DNA of 62,606 nucleotides from Gemmatimonadota bacterium (GCA_028874905.1 JAPPGZ010000046.1:9795-72400), one strand, 5' to 3'; positions 36,383 to 45,830 are shown, counted from the stretch's first letter. Translations and numbers: made by a program. The notes: generated by a model not told the origin, from the sequence alone.

Positions 36383-37345
36383 CTAGCGACCCGTTGCCGG
36401 CGGCCGGAGTGCGTTCCAGCGCTCGATAAAGGCGACCGCGGCATCCTCGAACGCCCGGGCCGCCCGGCGGCCTCGCTCTGCCGTTGCTTCGCGCGGATCG
36501 CGTTCGCCCCATACTCCCGTGCTGCTCATCTGGTGGGACGCCGTGCCCTTGCCGGTCGGTTCATCCTTCAACCCCTCGGCCAGGAATACCGTCAGGGCTG
36601 TCGGATCCCCGGCAAGCACGTCGGGAACCATCGCCGCGAGGTGGGGCGGCAGTGTGAGTTGCGCCGGCACCGCCGCGTCAAGGTCCACCAACTCGGGAAT
36701 CAGGTACATCGACATGGATGTCTCGCCGGTGCCCCCGTGCCGGTCGAGCACCGCGGGACCGTCCGGCGGCGGCCCGGGCGGGGTGCGCTCCATGAACGGC
36801 GCGGCGGCCGCGCCCAGGTCGACCGCGATGCCGGCGGTCTCCTGGTTGATGCGGTCGACGATGAAGGTCGTGATCGCGCGGTTGCCGCCGTGTGCGTTCA
36901 GCATCAGGAAGCGCTTGAAGCCGTGGCGGATGAGGCTCTTGACGGACTCCACGTAGACCTCCTGCACCAGGGTGGAGGGCAGGGTGACCGTGCCCGCAAA
37001 GCCCATGTGATATGGGGACTGGCCCGGAAGGAGGATCGGGACCACCAGGACGTCCGAGCGTAGCGCGAGCCGCTTCGCCCGCTCGATGCCGTTGAGGTAG
37101 TCGGTGCCGATCGGTAGGTGAGTGCCGTGCTGTTCCAGCGCGGCCACGGGGATGACGACCATGTCGCTCCGGGTCAGGAAGTCCTCGACCTCGGGCCGCG
37201 TCATGTGCGGGAGGTAGTTGTGGACCTTGAGGACCGGAGGCGGCTCGGGGTCCTGGGCGGCGGCGGGCGCGAACGGCGCGAGGGCCGTCAGGATGCCGGT
37301 TGCGGCGGCGGTTCCGGCGGCGACGATCAGGGCGAGGACACGCAT
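36383..37345 (-). CDS. exported creatininase-family amidohydrolase
   Basis: Creatininase-fold metal amidase. VVIPVAALEQHGTHLPIGTDY has the family E/H/D ligands, NAHGGN and GETSMSMY the remaining ones. ATG 37345 opens a signal peptide (MRVLALIVAAGTAAATG, cleavage likely near APAAAQ). Family members such as creatininase or MftE are normally cytoplasmic, so export is unusual. 320 residues. Substrate unknown. The longer upstream frame is only the GC-rich leader. Confidence 0.8.
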   Translation of the reverse strand: MRVLALIVAAGTAAATGILTALAPFAPAAAQDPEPPPVLKVHNYLPHMTRPEVEDFLTRSDMVVIPVAALEQHGTHLPIGTDYLNGIERAKRLALRSDVLVVPILLPGQSPYHMGFAGTVTLPSTLVQEVYVESVKSLIRHGFKRFLMLNAHGGNRAITTFIVDRINQETAGIAVDLGAAAAPFMERTPPGPPPDGPAVLDRHGGTGETSMSMYLIPELVDLDAAVPAQLTLPPHLAAMVPDVLAGDPTALTVFLAEGLKDEPTGKGTASHQMSSTGVWGERDPREATAERGRRAARAFEDAAVAFIERWNALRPPATGR

Positions 37346-37499
37346 GGCTGTAATCCGTGGCGGGGGTGTGGTTGAGCGCGTGGAGGGTGCGCAGGTCCAA
37401 CAAGGTGCCACCGGGCCTGCGTCATGGCGAGCGGACGGGTGCCGCTCCGCCAGTTCCGGCATCCGGGGACATCCGGCCGGCCGCCCGCCCCAAGCGAAC

Positions 37500-37529
37500 C
37501 GCCCCCGCCCGGCGAACCGGACGGGGGCG
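37500..37529 (-). terminator. strong GC hairpin after the surface-protein gene
   Basis: Two 12-nt arms with one mismatch (37500-37511 and 37518-37529) enclose a 6-nt loop, about 50 nt beyond the stop of the minus-strand surface-protein gene. There is no T-tract on either strand, so it may be a weak terminator or only an RNA-stabilising hairpin. The rest of 37346-37577 shows no gene. Confidence 0.4.
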
Positions 37530-37577
37530 ACCCGTTCTGTCACGACTCCTGCGAGAGAGCCGGTTCAGGTGAGCGTT

Positions 37578-40500
37578 CTAGCTGCTTGGACGCCGGAAGT
37601 TGACGAGCATGCTCGCCGCAACCCCATCCTCCGACGTGACCTCGACCTTGGCGGAAGTCTGTCCCACCGGGGTAGCAACCGTGCAGGTATGGACGGTGGC
37701 GTCAGCCGTGCCCGCTTCACAGGCCACTGCGTTGCCACCGACCGTGACGGCCAGACTCTGGCCCGCCGCGAGGTCGACTACGATGTCTGCGTTGGCCACG
37801 TTGGCGGCGATGTCCTGGTCGTGATATCCGTTGGCCGCCCAGGTAACGGTGGTTCCGCCCGCCGTCACACTCGTCGGCGTGTTGCCCTGCGGCGCTGCCC
37901 GCGTCACGGCGAGCGTATACACGTGGTCGTTGAATCCGTTCGCGGCCGTGACCGTGAGGCTGATGGTCGTGGCTATCGTTGTACCAGCGTCGGCTGAGCC
38001 CGTCTTGTTGAACGGCAGGTTGCCAACTGAGAAACCGTCCTGTTCGATCGAGGCACGAACACTGGCACCCGCTGACGCTTCTGCATCGATCGTTACGCCA
38101 CCCGATGCGAACTCGATCGTGCCTGTGGCCAGGGTGACCGCGTTCGTACCCGTAGCGTCCTGGGTTATGCCGGTCAGCTCCGCTCCCAGGTCCACGGTGT
38201 CGCCGTCCGCCTGGAACTCCTCGACCGTCAACTCGGTCAATTCATCCGCGGTGCCGGCCTGCAGGTTGTAGATGTAGAAGTTGTTGCCGGTGTCATACTG
38301 GTCCCGGCCCATCACCTCTGCAGTGTGCGATCCGATCGTCTCCACCACCGGGTCTCCGGTCGCGGGCACGTCGTCGTCGGGCTTGCCGTCGACCAGCTGT
38401 GCCGCCGCGAATCCACCGCCCGTGAACCACACCTGGTGGTAGCCCTCCAGGAGGCCGCTGAACTCGTAGTCGCCGCTCTTGCCCACGCTCTCGGTCCTCA
38501 CGACCTCGCCCCATGTGCAGCTCTCGGCAGTGTCGTCGCTGTCGTCGTTCGGAGTGCCACCGTCGCTGGCTGCCGTGTACTCGATGCACTGGGCAGCCTC
38601 AACGAGGACGCCCGCATTGGCGCCGCTGAGGTTGGTCACCGAACCCGATACGGTGCCGTTCCTGTAGACCAGCGCGAAGTTCTGGAGCGTCGCCCTCACG
38701 GTTCCCGTGCTGTTGCTGGCAGTCGTCGTCGTGTTCGAGGCCGTGTTCCTCGCATGATTCCAGCTCGGAAGCAGGCCTATGAAGGGCTCCTCGATGGCCG
38801 GGTACTCGGCAGGGTTGACGACTCCGGTCTTCGCCACCTTGAGGCTGCGGAGCCCCGCATGGTCGTCGCCGGCCACCACCGCGACGCGGTACTTCGCGCC
38901 CTCGGTCAGGTCGTTGAACTCGTACATGCCGTTCCCGTCGGTCTCGGCGGTCGCCGCGACCACGGTGTACGCGGTGTCCTTGGCGTTGGCCGCCTTCAGC
39001 AGGTTCACCGTAACGCCGGCCATGGCCTCGTTGCCGCGCGCGCGCCCGTCACCGTTGTCGTTCGCCACGAAACCCTTGATCGAGAGACGCAGCTTGGTCG
39101 CGGCGAAGTCGGCGGTGTGCGCTGACGCGGTACCGACGTAGGTGGTGGCGTCGTCCTCGTCGTCTTCCGTCTCGTCGTGGTAGATCTCGAATTCGTGGCC
39201 ACCCTTCGGCGAGAAGGAGTTGTCGGCCGTGTTGGGCGTAGTCAGCGTGTACTCGCCGTCCTGGATGTCGCTGATGGCGAACATCCTGTAGTCGGCCTTC
39301 TTCGAATCGGCGCCCGTCCTGGCGCTCCGGTCCATCGCGTTCGTCTCGGCCGTGAGCGTCACGGTCGCACCACCGGGACCGGCAACGCTGCCGCTGACCG
39401 AACCGGTGGTCCACTGGTAGGCCCAGGTCGCGCACTTGTCCATGTCAACGGACACCGAGCAGAGCTTCACCTCCGGCCCGGTGCCGCTCGCGTCGCCGAA
39501 CGAACCCGTCGACATGCCGAGGTCGAGATCTTCACCGAAGGCTTCCACGTCGCCGACGTCGGTCGCACCGACCAGCATGCGGTCTGCACCGACGTGCAGC
39601 CGGGCCGTGAACTCCACTCCGGCCGGCAGGTTGGCAAAGGAAGCCATGCCGTTCTTGCCGAGTGCCTGGATGGCGTCGACCGGATCGGTCTTCGGATCGC
39701 GGTCATGGTCCCAACCATCGTATTGGCGCAGACGGTTGCGGCTGTCGCGCGTCAGAAGTTCGACCATCATCTCCGCCGCCACGGCCTCGTCCGGATAGTC
39801 ATCACCGCCCAGCGCGGCGCGATAGTGCGAGAAGCCGGGCTCGTCGTCGACCTCGCGGTACACGCCGACCGTCAGCGCCTGCGTTGTCCAGGTGACGTGG
39901 ATCGCGCCGAGGTCGTTCATGGCCGCCGAGTTCGTGGCCGGATGCATCAGGCCCGTGTGGGTGTGTACGAGAGCGTCGCTCTGCGTGTACGATTCGCTGG
40001 ACTGGCCTTCGTCTACCGAGACCGAGAAGGTCGCCGGCAGCATCTCCGGATCGACCTTGTACGAGAACGAGCTCCTGCCCATGTCGCCGTCCTCGCCCTC
40101 GGTTGGCTCGGGCCCCATCTCGAGCGCCATGGCGTCATCGCCCTCGCCCATGGTCACCGTTGTGTTCCAGCCTTCGAGGCCCATGTCACCGCCCCGGCCG
40201 TCCTTGTCGCTCTTGACCCAGAACTGGAAGTTCGCCATCACGTTGAGGAGCTTCACCGCGGTCGGAGATGTCGAGACCCGGTCCGTGCCGGCATAGGAGA
40301 CCTCGGTGAAAGCGTTGTCGAACACGACCACGTCGTCGTGGCCGGTCGACTTGACGTTGACGAACACGATGTTGTCCTGGCCCGTGGGCCCCGAGTTGTC
40401 GGCACGTTCGAAGTTGAACGTGGCCAGGCCCATGTCGTCCGTCGTGGCCTCGCCCAGCATACCCGTCATGTCGGCGTTCGCGTATAGCGCGAGCTCGACG

Positions 40501-41612
40501 CCCGCGACCGGCGCCCCCACTTCATCCGCGTTACCCATCCTTGCGCCGGCCACGAGCGTCTGTGTCGTGATCCGGAACGGGAAGTTGACCTCTGCGTTGC
40601 CGCCAGCCTCCACGTTCACAAGCGTTCCCGTCAGCTCGCCTACGAATGCAAAGCCGGCGTCGGTGATCGCCGCGGCCGCCTCTTCGGTCAGGTTGACCAG
40701 AACACGGTAGGATCCGGCCCTCAGCCCCTCGAACACGAAGCTGCCGTCCGCCATCGTGGCCCCGGCCGCGATTTCGTTGACCCCGGGGCCCTGAAGCAGC
40801 AGCGGAATGCCCTCGTGCGCGAGCGCCGGCTCGTTGGCCGTGTACATCTTGTCCTGCGGGGCCTCGTCGAGGTACATCATGCCCGTGATCGAAGCGGTCC
40901 GGGTATGCGTGCCCTGGAAGTTCACGATCGCCGACTGGTTGTCCACCAGTTCGACGTTCGCCGACGTCGTCTCGAAGCTGTAGGCAACGTCGTTCGGGTT
41001 GCTCATGCTCACCACGTAGGTGCCCGCCGCCAGTCCGGCGAAGCCGTACTGCCCGCCGTTCGAGGTCATGGTGGTCGACTCGGCCGCGCCTGCCAGGGTG
41101 ACCTCGACGCCATCGAGCCCGATGCTGCCGACGCTCACGCGGCCCGCGATGCCGGCCGTGCGGAGTAGCAACCCCTCGAACGGCACATTGGCGATCTCGC
41201 CCGTGGCGACGGTCACGGTCTTCGAGGTCGTCGTGAACTCGTACTGGTCGGCGTCGTAGCCCGAGATCGCAACCTGGTATTCGCCCGAGCGCAGCTGCGC
41301 GAACGCGTAGAGCCCGCCCGCGTCCGTGACCCGGGTGGTTTCGTCGCCGTGGCCCACCAGGGTGACGGTCACGCCCGCGAGGCCCTCTCCGGCCACGCTG
41401 ATCTGGCCCTGGATCCCCGCCGTGCGGAGATACGTGCCGTCGAAGCTCACGACCTTCGACTCGCCGACGCCGACCGTCGCCGTGCCTGAGGTGCTCGAGA
41501 AGCCGATCTCGCCCGCGTCGAATCCCGAGATCTCGACCGAGTACGTCCCGGCACGCAGTCCCGTGAAGGAATACTGGCCGCTTTCGTCGGTCGCCGTTTC
41601 CGCGTCGGACAT
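37578..41612 (-). CDS. large surface repeat protein, probably 5'-truncated
   Basis: 1344 residues from the only available ATG. The N-terminal part has carboxypeptidase-regulatory/SpaA-like repeats of about 87 residues (1-66 partial, 67-154, 155-241), each with GxYxFxxLxxGxY and closing in RTAG or RTAS. Further beta domains follow, including an SdrD-B-like block with NDNGDGRARGNE (calcium-type loop), and a cadherin-like C-terminal domain. It has no signal peptide. The same frame stays open upstream of ATG 41612, and it encodes the start of the first repeat (GTVTVEGAG...). It then runs into the divergent recombinase gene without any start codon or ribosome site. So the ATG is probably not native and the gene is a beheaded cassette or pseudogene. 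Confidence 0.7.
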   Translation of the reverse strand: MSDAETATDESGQYSFTGLRAGTYSVEISGFDAGEIGFSSTSGTATVGVGESKVVSFDGTYLRTAGIQGQISVAGEGLAGVTVTLVGHGDETTRVTDAGGLYAFAQLRSGEYQVAISGYDADQYEFTTTSKTVTVATGEIANVPFEGLLLRTAGIAGRVSVGSIGLDGVEVTLAGAAESTTMTSNGGQYGFAGLAAGTYVVSMSNPNDVAYSFETTSANVELVDNQSAIVNFQGTHTRTASITGMMYLDEAPQDKMYTANEPALAHEGIPLLLQGPGVNEIAAGATMADGSFVFEGLRAGSYRVLVNLTEEAAAAITDAGFAFVGELTGTLVNVEAGGNAEVNFPFRITTQTLVAGARMGNADEVGAPVAGVELALYANADMTGMLGEATTDDMGLATFNFERADNSGPTGQDNIVFVNVKSTGHDDVVVFDNAFTEVSYAGTDRVSTSPTAVKLLNVMANFQFWVKSDKDGRGGDMGLEGWNTTVTMGEGDDAMALEMGPEPTEGEDGDMGRSSFSYKVDPEMLPATFSVSVDEGQSSESYTQSDALVHTHTGLMHPATNSAAMNDLGAIHVTWTTQALTVGVYREVDDEPGFSHYRAALGGDDYPDEAVAAEMMVELLTRDSRNRLRQYDGWDHDRDPKTDPVDAIQALGKNGMASFANLPAGVEFTARLHVGADRMLVGATDVGDVEAFGEDLDLGMSTGSFGDASGTGPEVKLCSVSVDMDKCATWAYQWTTGSVSGSVAGPGGATVTLTAETNAMDRSARTGADSKKADYRMFAISDIQDGEYTLTTPNTADNSFSPKGGHEFEIYHDETEDDEDDATTYVGTASAHTADFAATKLRLSIKGFVANDNGDGRARGNEAMAGVTVNLLKAANAKDTAYTVVAATAETDGNGMYEFNDLTEGAKYRVAVVAGDDHAGLRSLKVAKTGVVNPAEYPAIEEPFIGLLPSWNHARNTASNTTTTASNSTGTVRATLQNFALVYRNGTVSGSVTNLSGANAGVLVEAAQCIEYTAASDGGTPNDDSDDTAESCTWGEVVRTESVGKSGDYEFSGLLEGYHQVWFTGGGFAAAQLVDGKPDDDVPATGDPVVETIGSHTAEVMGRDQYDTGNNFYIYNLQAGTADELTELTVEEFQADGDTVDLGAELTGITQDATGTNAVTLATGTIEFASGGVTIDAEASAGASVRASIEQDGFSVGNLPFNKTGSADAGTTIATTISLTVTAANGFNDHVYTLAVTRAAPQGNTPTSVTAGGTTVTWAANGYHDQDIAANVANADIVVDLAAGQSLAVTVGGNAVACEAGTADATVHTCTVATPVGQTSAKVEVTSEDGVAASMLVNFRRPSS

Positions 41613-41655
41613 GCCCGAAAGCCGAACGATGATACCGCGCTGACCGGCGCCCTCT

Positions 41656-41713
41656 ACCGTTACCGTCCCCGTAAACGGCTCGTGCTTTGGGGTGGGGACG
41701 ATGGTTACACGGT
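41656..41713. repeat. imperfect inverted repeat at surface-protein/recombinase junction
   Basis: Left arm 41656-41670 and right arm 41694-41713 are inverted copies with small gaps: CGTCCCC (41664-41670) pairs exactly with GGGGACG (41694-41700), and ACCGT pairs with ACGGT at the outer ends. The loop is 23 nt. It lies exactly between the beheaded surface-protein frame and the recombinase start, so it could be a recombination site or a regulatory hairpin. Confidence 0.45.
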
Positions 41714-41728
41714 GGGGGAGGAAAGAGC

Positions 41729-42703
41729 ATGAAGGAACGCGATCGTGACGTGCCGGTCGAGGCGGCGAAGTTGGCCGACCACTACGTCGAGGCCATCCTC
41801 GCGGCAGTCGAGGGAAGTCGACGTCCGGCCACGCGCCGGGCCTACGCCGGGGCCTGGAGGAGGTTCAGGGAGTGGACCAGGGGCGAAGGGCTCCGGTCGC
41901 TGCCCGCCGACCCGATGACGGTGGCGGCGTATTTCGTCTATCGGATGCGGCAGGGCCTCTCGATGTCGTCACTGGAGATGGACCGCAAGGCGATCGGCTA
42001 CTATCACCGGATCGCCGGCCGCATGAATCCGGCGACTTCCGAAGGTGTTCGCAACACGCTGGCCGGATTGCGGAACCAGGCGACGGACAGGGGCCGGAAC
42101 AATCCGCGCCAGGCCAGGGGCCTGACCGCAAGGTTGCTCACGCGGATCGAGGAGACCGCGTGCCGGCAGCGCACGGGACCGTCGGGGCGCACGGAGTCGG
42201 TTGCCTTTGCCGCTCGCCGGGGGAACGTCGACATCGCGCTGGTGTCGGTGATGCGCGACGGGCTGCTGCGCCGGGGGGAGGCCGCCGAGCTTCGCTGGCG
42301 GGACATCGAGTTCGTCCACGACGGCACCGCACGCGTCACGATTCGGCGCTCCAAGACATCGTCGATCTCGGCGGTGCAGTTCATCGGGTTGAAGGCCGCG
42401 GTTGCGCTCCGCCACATCCAGCCGGCGGACCCCGATCCGAACGCGCGGGTCTTCGGCATCGTCCGGGGGCGCACGATCTCCAACCGGATCGCCGCGATGG
42501 CGCGGGCAGCAGGCCTCGGCGAGGGCTTCACCGGCCATTCGCCGCGGGTCGGGATGGCGCAGGACCTCACCGCGAGGGGAATGGGTCTGAGCGCAATCAT
42601 GGTGGCCGGCCGCTGGAAGTCGGAGCGAATGCCGGCGTACTACAGCCGAGGGGAGTCGGCGGGCCGCGGGGCCGTGGCGAGGTACTATGGCGACTTCGGG
42701 TAG
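41729..42703 (+). CDS. Cre-like tyrosine site-specific recombinase
   Basis: 324 residues. A SAM-like N-terminal core-binding domain (about 15-125) precedes the catalytic domain. Active-site residues: R181 (in RRGE), a beta-hairpin lysine in RRSKTSS, H270-x-x-R273, W296 and Y305. The H-R, R-W and W-Y distances (3, 23, 9) equal those of Cre, and Trp in place of the third His is also Cre-like. ATG 41729 follows GGGGGAGGAAAG. It diverges from the truncated surface-protein gene and lies 11 bp ahead of the ABC-F gene. All catalytic residues are intact, so it should be active. Confidence 0.88.
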   Translation: MKERDRDVPVEAAKLADHYVEAILAAVEGSRRPATRRAYAGAWRRFREWTRGEGLRSLPADPMTVAAYFVYRMRQGLSMSSLEMDRKAIGYYHRIAGRMNPATSEGVRNTLAGLRNQATDRGRNNPRQARGLTARLLTRIEETACRQRTGPSGRTESVAFAARRGNVDIALVSVMRDGLLRRGEAAELRWRDIEFVHDGTARVTIRRSKTSSISAVQFIGLKAAVALRHIQPADPDPNARVFGIVRGRTISNRIAAMARAAGLGEGFTGHSPRVGMAQDLTARGMGLSAIMVAGRWKSERMPAYYSRGESAGRGAVARYYGDFG

Positions 42704-42714
42704 TAGATTCCCCA

Positions 42715-44751
42715 ATGATCTCCGCCACCAGCCTCTCCAAATCGTTCGGCGAACGAGTCCTCTTCGAGGGCGCCTCGTTTCGCCTCAACCCCGGTGAGCG
42801 CTACGGACTGGTCGGCGCCAACGGTTCGGGGAAGACGACCCTGCTGAACATCCTGGCCGGGGACATGGAGGCCAGCGCGGGGTCGGTCGACATGCCCCGG
42901 AGGATCCGTCTCGGGGTGCTGCGGCAGGACCGGTTCCTGTACGAGGACGAGGAGATCCTCCAGGTCACCCTCATGGGCAACGAAGAGCTGTGGCGCGCAA
43001 TGGCCGAACGGGACGAAGTCCTGGCGCGCGCCGGTGAGCACTTCGACGCCGACCGCTTCTCACGCGTCGAGGAGGTCTTCGAGCGGCACGACGGGTACAC
43101 GGCCGAGCCGCGCGCGGCGGCGATCCTCGAGGGATTGGGGCTGCCCGCCAAAGTCCACGGCGACCCGCTTTCCACGCTCTCCGGCGGCTTTCGTCTGCGG
43201 GTGCTGCTGGCCCAGGTCCTGGCGAGCGCCCCCGACGCGCTCCTTCTCGACGAGCCCACCAACCACCTCGACATCGTCTCGATCCGCTGGCTGGAGAAGT
43301 TCCTGCGGGGATTCCGCGGTCCCGTCGTCGTGATCAGCCACGACCACCGCTTCCTCGACAACGTGGCCACGCACATCCTCGACATCGACTACGAGACCGT
43401 GATCGGGTACCCGGGCAACTACACGCGGTTCCTCGAAGCCAAGGCGGCCGAGCGCGAGCGCCGCGAGAAGGAGATCGCCGTGCGGGAGCGCGAGATCGCG
43501 CATCACCGGAAGTTCGTCGACCGCTTCCGCGCCAAGGCGTCCAAGGCGCGTCAGGCCCAGAGCAAGCTGCGGCTGATCGAGAAGAGGACGGAAGCGCTGG
43601 TGGAGCTGCCGAAGAGCTCCCGGCGCTACCCGACATTCCGGTTCGACCAGCGGTGGCCGAGCGGCCGCGAGGTCCTGCGGGTGAAGGGCGTCGGCAAGTC
43701 GTTCGGCGACAACCAGGTGCTGCGCGACGTCGACCTGCGGGTGGGCCGGGGGGACCGGCTCGCGATCGTGGGGCCGAACGGGATCGGCAAGTCCACGCTC
43801 CTAAAGATCGCCGTGGGACGGCTGGAGGCGGACGAGGGTTCGGTCGACTGGGGATACGAAACCTGGCCCGGGTACTTCGCGCAGGATCCGAAGGACCATC
43901 TGGCGGCCGGGGGCGCGGACGGGGCTGGGGCCGGCGCTCCGGAGCGCCGGACCGCCGAGGCGTGGATCAGCGACTACTGCCCGGGCAAGGGCACGGGATT
44001 CGCGCGCGGCAAGATGGGGATGGTGCTCTTCACCGGCGACGATGCCGACAAGCGCCTCGGCGCCCTCTCGGGCGGAGAGTCGGCGCGCCTGGTGCTGTGC
44101 AGCCTGATGATCCGCGCGCCCAACGTCCTCGTGCTCGACGAGCCGACCAATCACCTGGACCTGGAGTCGATCGAGGCGCTGGTCAACGGGCTGAACCACT
44201 TCGCGGGCACGCTGGTGTTCGTGTCGCACGACCGCTGGTTCGTCGGGCGGCTGGCCAACCGGATCGTCGAGATCACCGAAGACGGCATGCGCGACTACCG
44301 CGGCACCTACGAGGAGTACGTGCACCACTGCGGCGACGACCACCTCGACACCGACACCGTGCTGGAGCAGGCCAGGGCGGACGCGAGGGCCGAAAGCCGC
44401 CGGTCACGAGCCGAAGACGGCGAAGCGCTCCGGGGCACGAGCCAGGACACATGGGGAAAGAACCGCCGCGCCCGTGCCCGCCGCGACCGCAGGCTGCGAG
44501 AGCTGGAGGCCAGGGGCGCGAAGCTTGCGGAGCAAATCGACGGGGCCGAGGCGCGCGTGTCCGAAATTGACGCAGTCTTTGCGTCCCCTACCTTCTACGA
44601 ACAATCCGCGCCCGAAGAGGTCCAGACGCTGCAGGCCGAGCGCCAGGAGCTGACCGGCCGGATCGCACGCCTGATGCGTGAGTGGGAAGCGGTGGAGGCT
44701 GAAGTCGAAGCCGCGGTAGATGCCGCAGGAGGATCAAGAAATGGAAAGTAA
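42715..44751 (+). CDS. ABC-F family ATPase (ribosome-associated)
   Basis: A soluble protein with two tandem ABC domains and no membrane domain. Walker A GANGSGKTT then LSGG and LLLDEPTNHLD in the first half; GPNGIGKST, LSGGE and LVLDEPTNHLD in the second. A charged linker (about 235-320) joins them, and a C-terminal coiled coil follows. ABC-F proteins act on ribosomes in translation or antibiotic protection. The subfamily (Uup/YbiT-like) is not certain. 678 residues from ATG 42715; the ribosome site is poor, so coupling to the recombinase gene is possible. Confidence 0.88.
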   Translation: MISATSLSKSFGERVLFEGASFRLNPGERYGLVGANGSGKTTLLNILAGDMEASAGSVDMPRRIRLGVLRQDRFLYEDEEILQVTLMGNEELWRAMAERDEVLARAGEHFDADRFSRVEEVFERHDGYTAEPRAAAILEGLGLPAKVHGDPLSTLSGGFRLRVLLAQVLASAPDALLLDEPTNHLDIVSIRWLEKFLRGFRGPVVVISHDHRFLDNVATHILDIDYETVIGYPGNYTRFLEAKAAERERREKEIAVREREIAHHRKFVDRFRAKASKARQAQSKLRLIEKRTEALVELPKSSRRYPTFRFDQRWPSGREVLRVKGVGKSFGDNQVLRDVDLRVGRGDRLAIVGPNGIGKSTLLKIAVGRLEADEGSVDWGYETWPGYFAQDPKDHLAAGGADGAGAGAPERRTAEAWISDYCPGKGTGFARGKMGMVLFTGDDADKRLGALSGGESARLVLCSLMIRAPNVLVLDEPTNHLDLESIEALVNGLNHFAGTLVFVSHDRWFVGRLANRIVEITEDGMRDYRGTYEEYVHHCGDDHLDTDTVLEQARADARAESRRSRAEDGEALRGTSQDTWGKNRRARARRDRRLRELEARGAKLAEQIDGAEARVSEIDAVFASPTFYEQSAPEEVQTLQAERQELTGRIARLMREWEAVEAEVEAAVDAAGGSRNGK

Positions 44752-44753
44752 AC

Positions 44754-45728
44754 ATGACATACTGTAAACTTTTCATTACACTGCGCTCAACACCTGTCTT
44801 CGCCACGGTTTTCGTCATCCTGGGCTCACTCACCGCTGGATGCGTGGGCGATTCCGGCCCCGATCCCGACCCCGTCCCGCCGGAAGTCCTCGCGGAGGAA
44901 CACACGGAGTGGCGCGCGAACCGCCACCGCAGCCTCACGAACCCGGCCGCGGGCGTCATCAGTTGGGCCGGCCTCTGGGAACTCGCGCCGGGCGCCAACC
45001 GCTTCGGCTCCGACTCCTCGCTGGCGATCGTGCTGCCGCCCGAGGACGCCCCTCCCTTCGCAGGAACCCTCCACCTCGAGAACGGAGAGGTGCGGCTGGT
45101 GCCGGAGGCAGAGAGCGGCCTGACCCTCGACGTTGCCTCGGCGGTCACGGAAGAACTCGCTCTCCGCAACGATCGCGAAGAGAATACCACCATCCTCGCC
45201 CTGGGATCCCTCGGTCTGCGCATCCACTCCGAGCGCGGGACGGACCGCCTGTGGCTGCGCGTGTGGGACCGCGATGCGCCCCGCCTCGCCGCCTTCGAGC
45301 TCCCCGAGTACTTCCCGGTGACCAACGATTGGCGGCTCCCGGCCCGGTTCGACCCGTACCCCGAGCCCCGCATCGTCCCCCTCGCGGACGTGCGCGGCGG
45401 CACCGTCGAGAACGAGTCGCCCGGCGAGCTGGTCTTCGATGTGGGCGGCAGCGAGCACCGCCTCGTCGCCTTCGCGCGGGCCAGCAGCCGCACCTACTTC
45501 ATCTCGCTGTGGGACTCCACCGCCGTGTCGGACACCTACCAGGGGGGCCGCTACATGCGCGTTCCCCTGGCGAACGAAGAGGGCTGGACCGTCATCGACT
45601 TCAACCGCGCCTACAACCCACCGTGCGTCTTCACCCCGTTTTCGGTGTGCAGCCTGCCGCCGCGTGAGAATCGGCTGCAGGTGGCGGTCACGGCTGGTGA
45701 AAAGCGTCCGGCAGAGCCGGCGTACTGA
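44754..45728 (+). CDS. DUF1684 lipoprotein
   Basis: 324 residues. The signal peptide ends in SLTAGC (lipobox). The DUF1684 pattern is complete: WAGLWELAPGANRFGSD early, TYQGGRYMRVP, then DFNRAYNPPCVFTPFSVC and LPPRENRL near the end. The family is widespread but has no established activity. It follows the ABC-F gene by 2 nt. A 21-bp tandem repeat lies just beyond its stop. Confidence 0.82.
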   Translation: MTYCKLFITLRSTPVFATVFVILGSLTAGCVGDSGPDPDPVPPEVLAEEHTEWRANRHRSLTNPAAGVISWAGLWELAPGANRFGSDSSLAIVLPPEDAPPFAGTLHLENGEVRLVPEAESGLTLDVASAVTEELALRNDREENTTILALGSLGLRIHSERGTDRLWLRVWDRDAPRLAAFELPEYFPVTNDWRLPARFDPYPEPRIVPLADVRGGTVENESPGELVFDVGGSEHRLVAFARASSRTYFISLWDSTAVSDTYQGGRYMRVPLANEEGWTVIDFNRAYNPPCVFTPFSVCSLPPRENRLQVAVTAGEKRPAEPAY

Positions 45729-45742
45729 CGTGCCGCACCGGC

Positions 45743-45826
45743 GTGCCGACGCCCCGCGCCGGTGTGCCGACGCCCCGCGCCGGTGTGCCGACGCCCCGCG
45801 CCGGTGTGCCGACGCCCCGCGCCGGC
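45743..45826. repeat. four tandem copies of a 21-bp unit
   Basis: Four consecutive 21-bp units begin at 45743, 45764, 45785 and 45806. They are identical except for the last base of the fourth; each contains GTGCCGACGCCCC. A degenerate half-copy starts at 45730. The array fills the gap between two convergent genes. Seven codons per unit would be in frame on both sides, but neither gene reads through it. Confidence 0.9.
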
Positions 45827-45830
45827 CCGG

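Noticed and set aside
36519..36956. Plus-strand open frames opposite the creatininase gene
   Set aside because: They are GC-driven shadows of the minus-strand gene, with no ribosome site and no domain.
37500..37529. CRISPR or repeat array near the GC hairpin
   Set aside because: Only one hairpin is present and no regularly spaced repeats. No CRISPR array was seen anywhere in the window.
38325..40487. Long plus-strand frames opposite the surface-repeat protein
   Set aside because: They are complementary shadows of a repetitive, GC-rich gene; the minus-strand frame has clear repeat structure and they do not.
45743..45826. Tandem 21-bp units as a CRISPR array or coding extension
   Set aside because: Units are directly adjacent with no spacers, and both flanking genes stop before the array.
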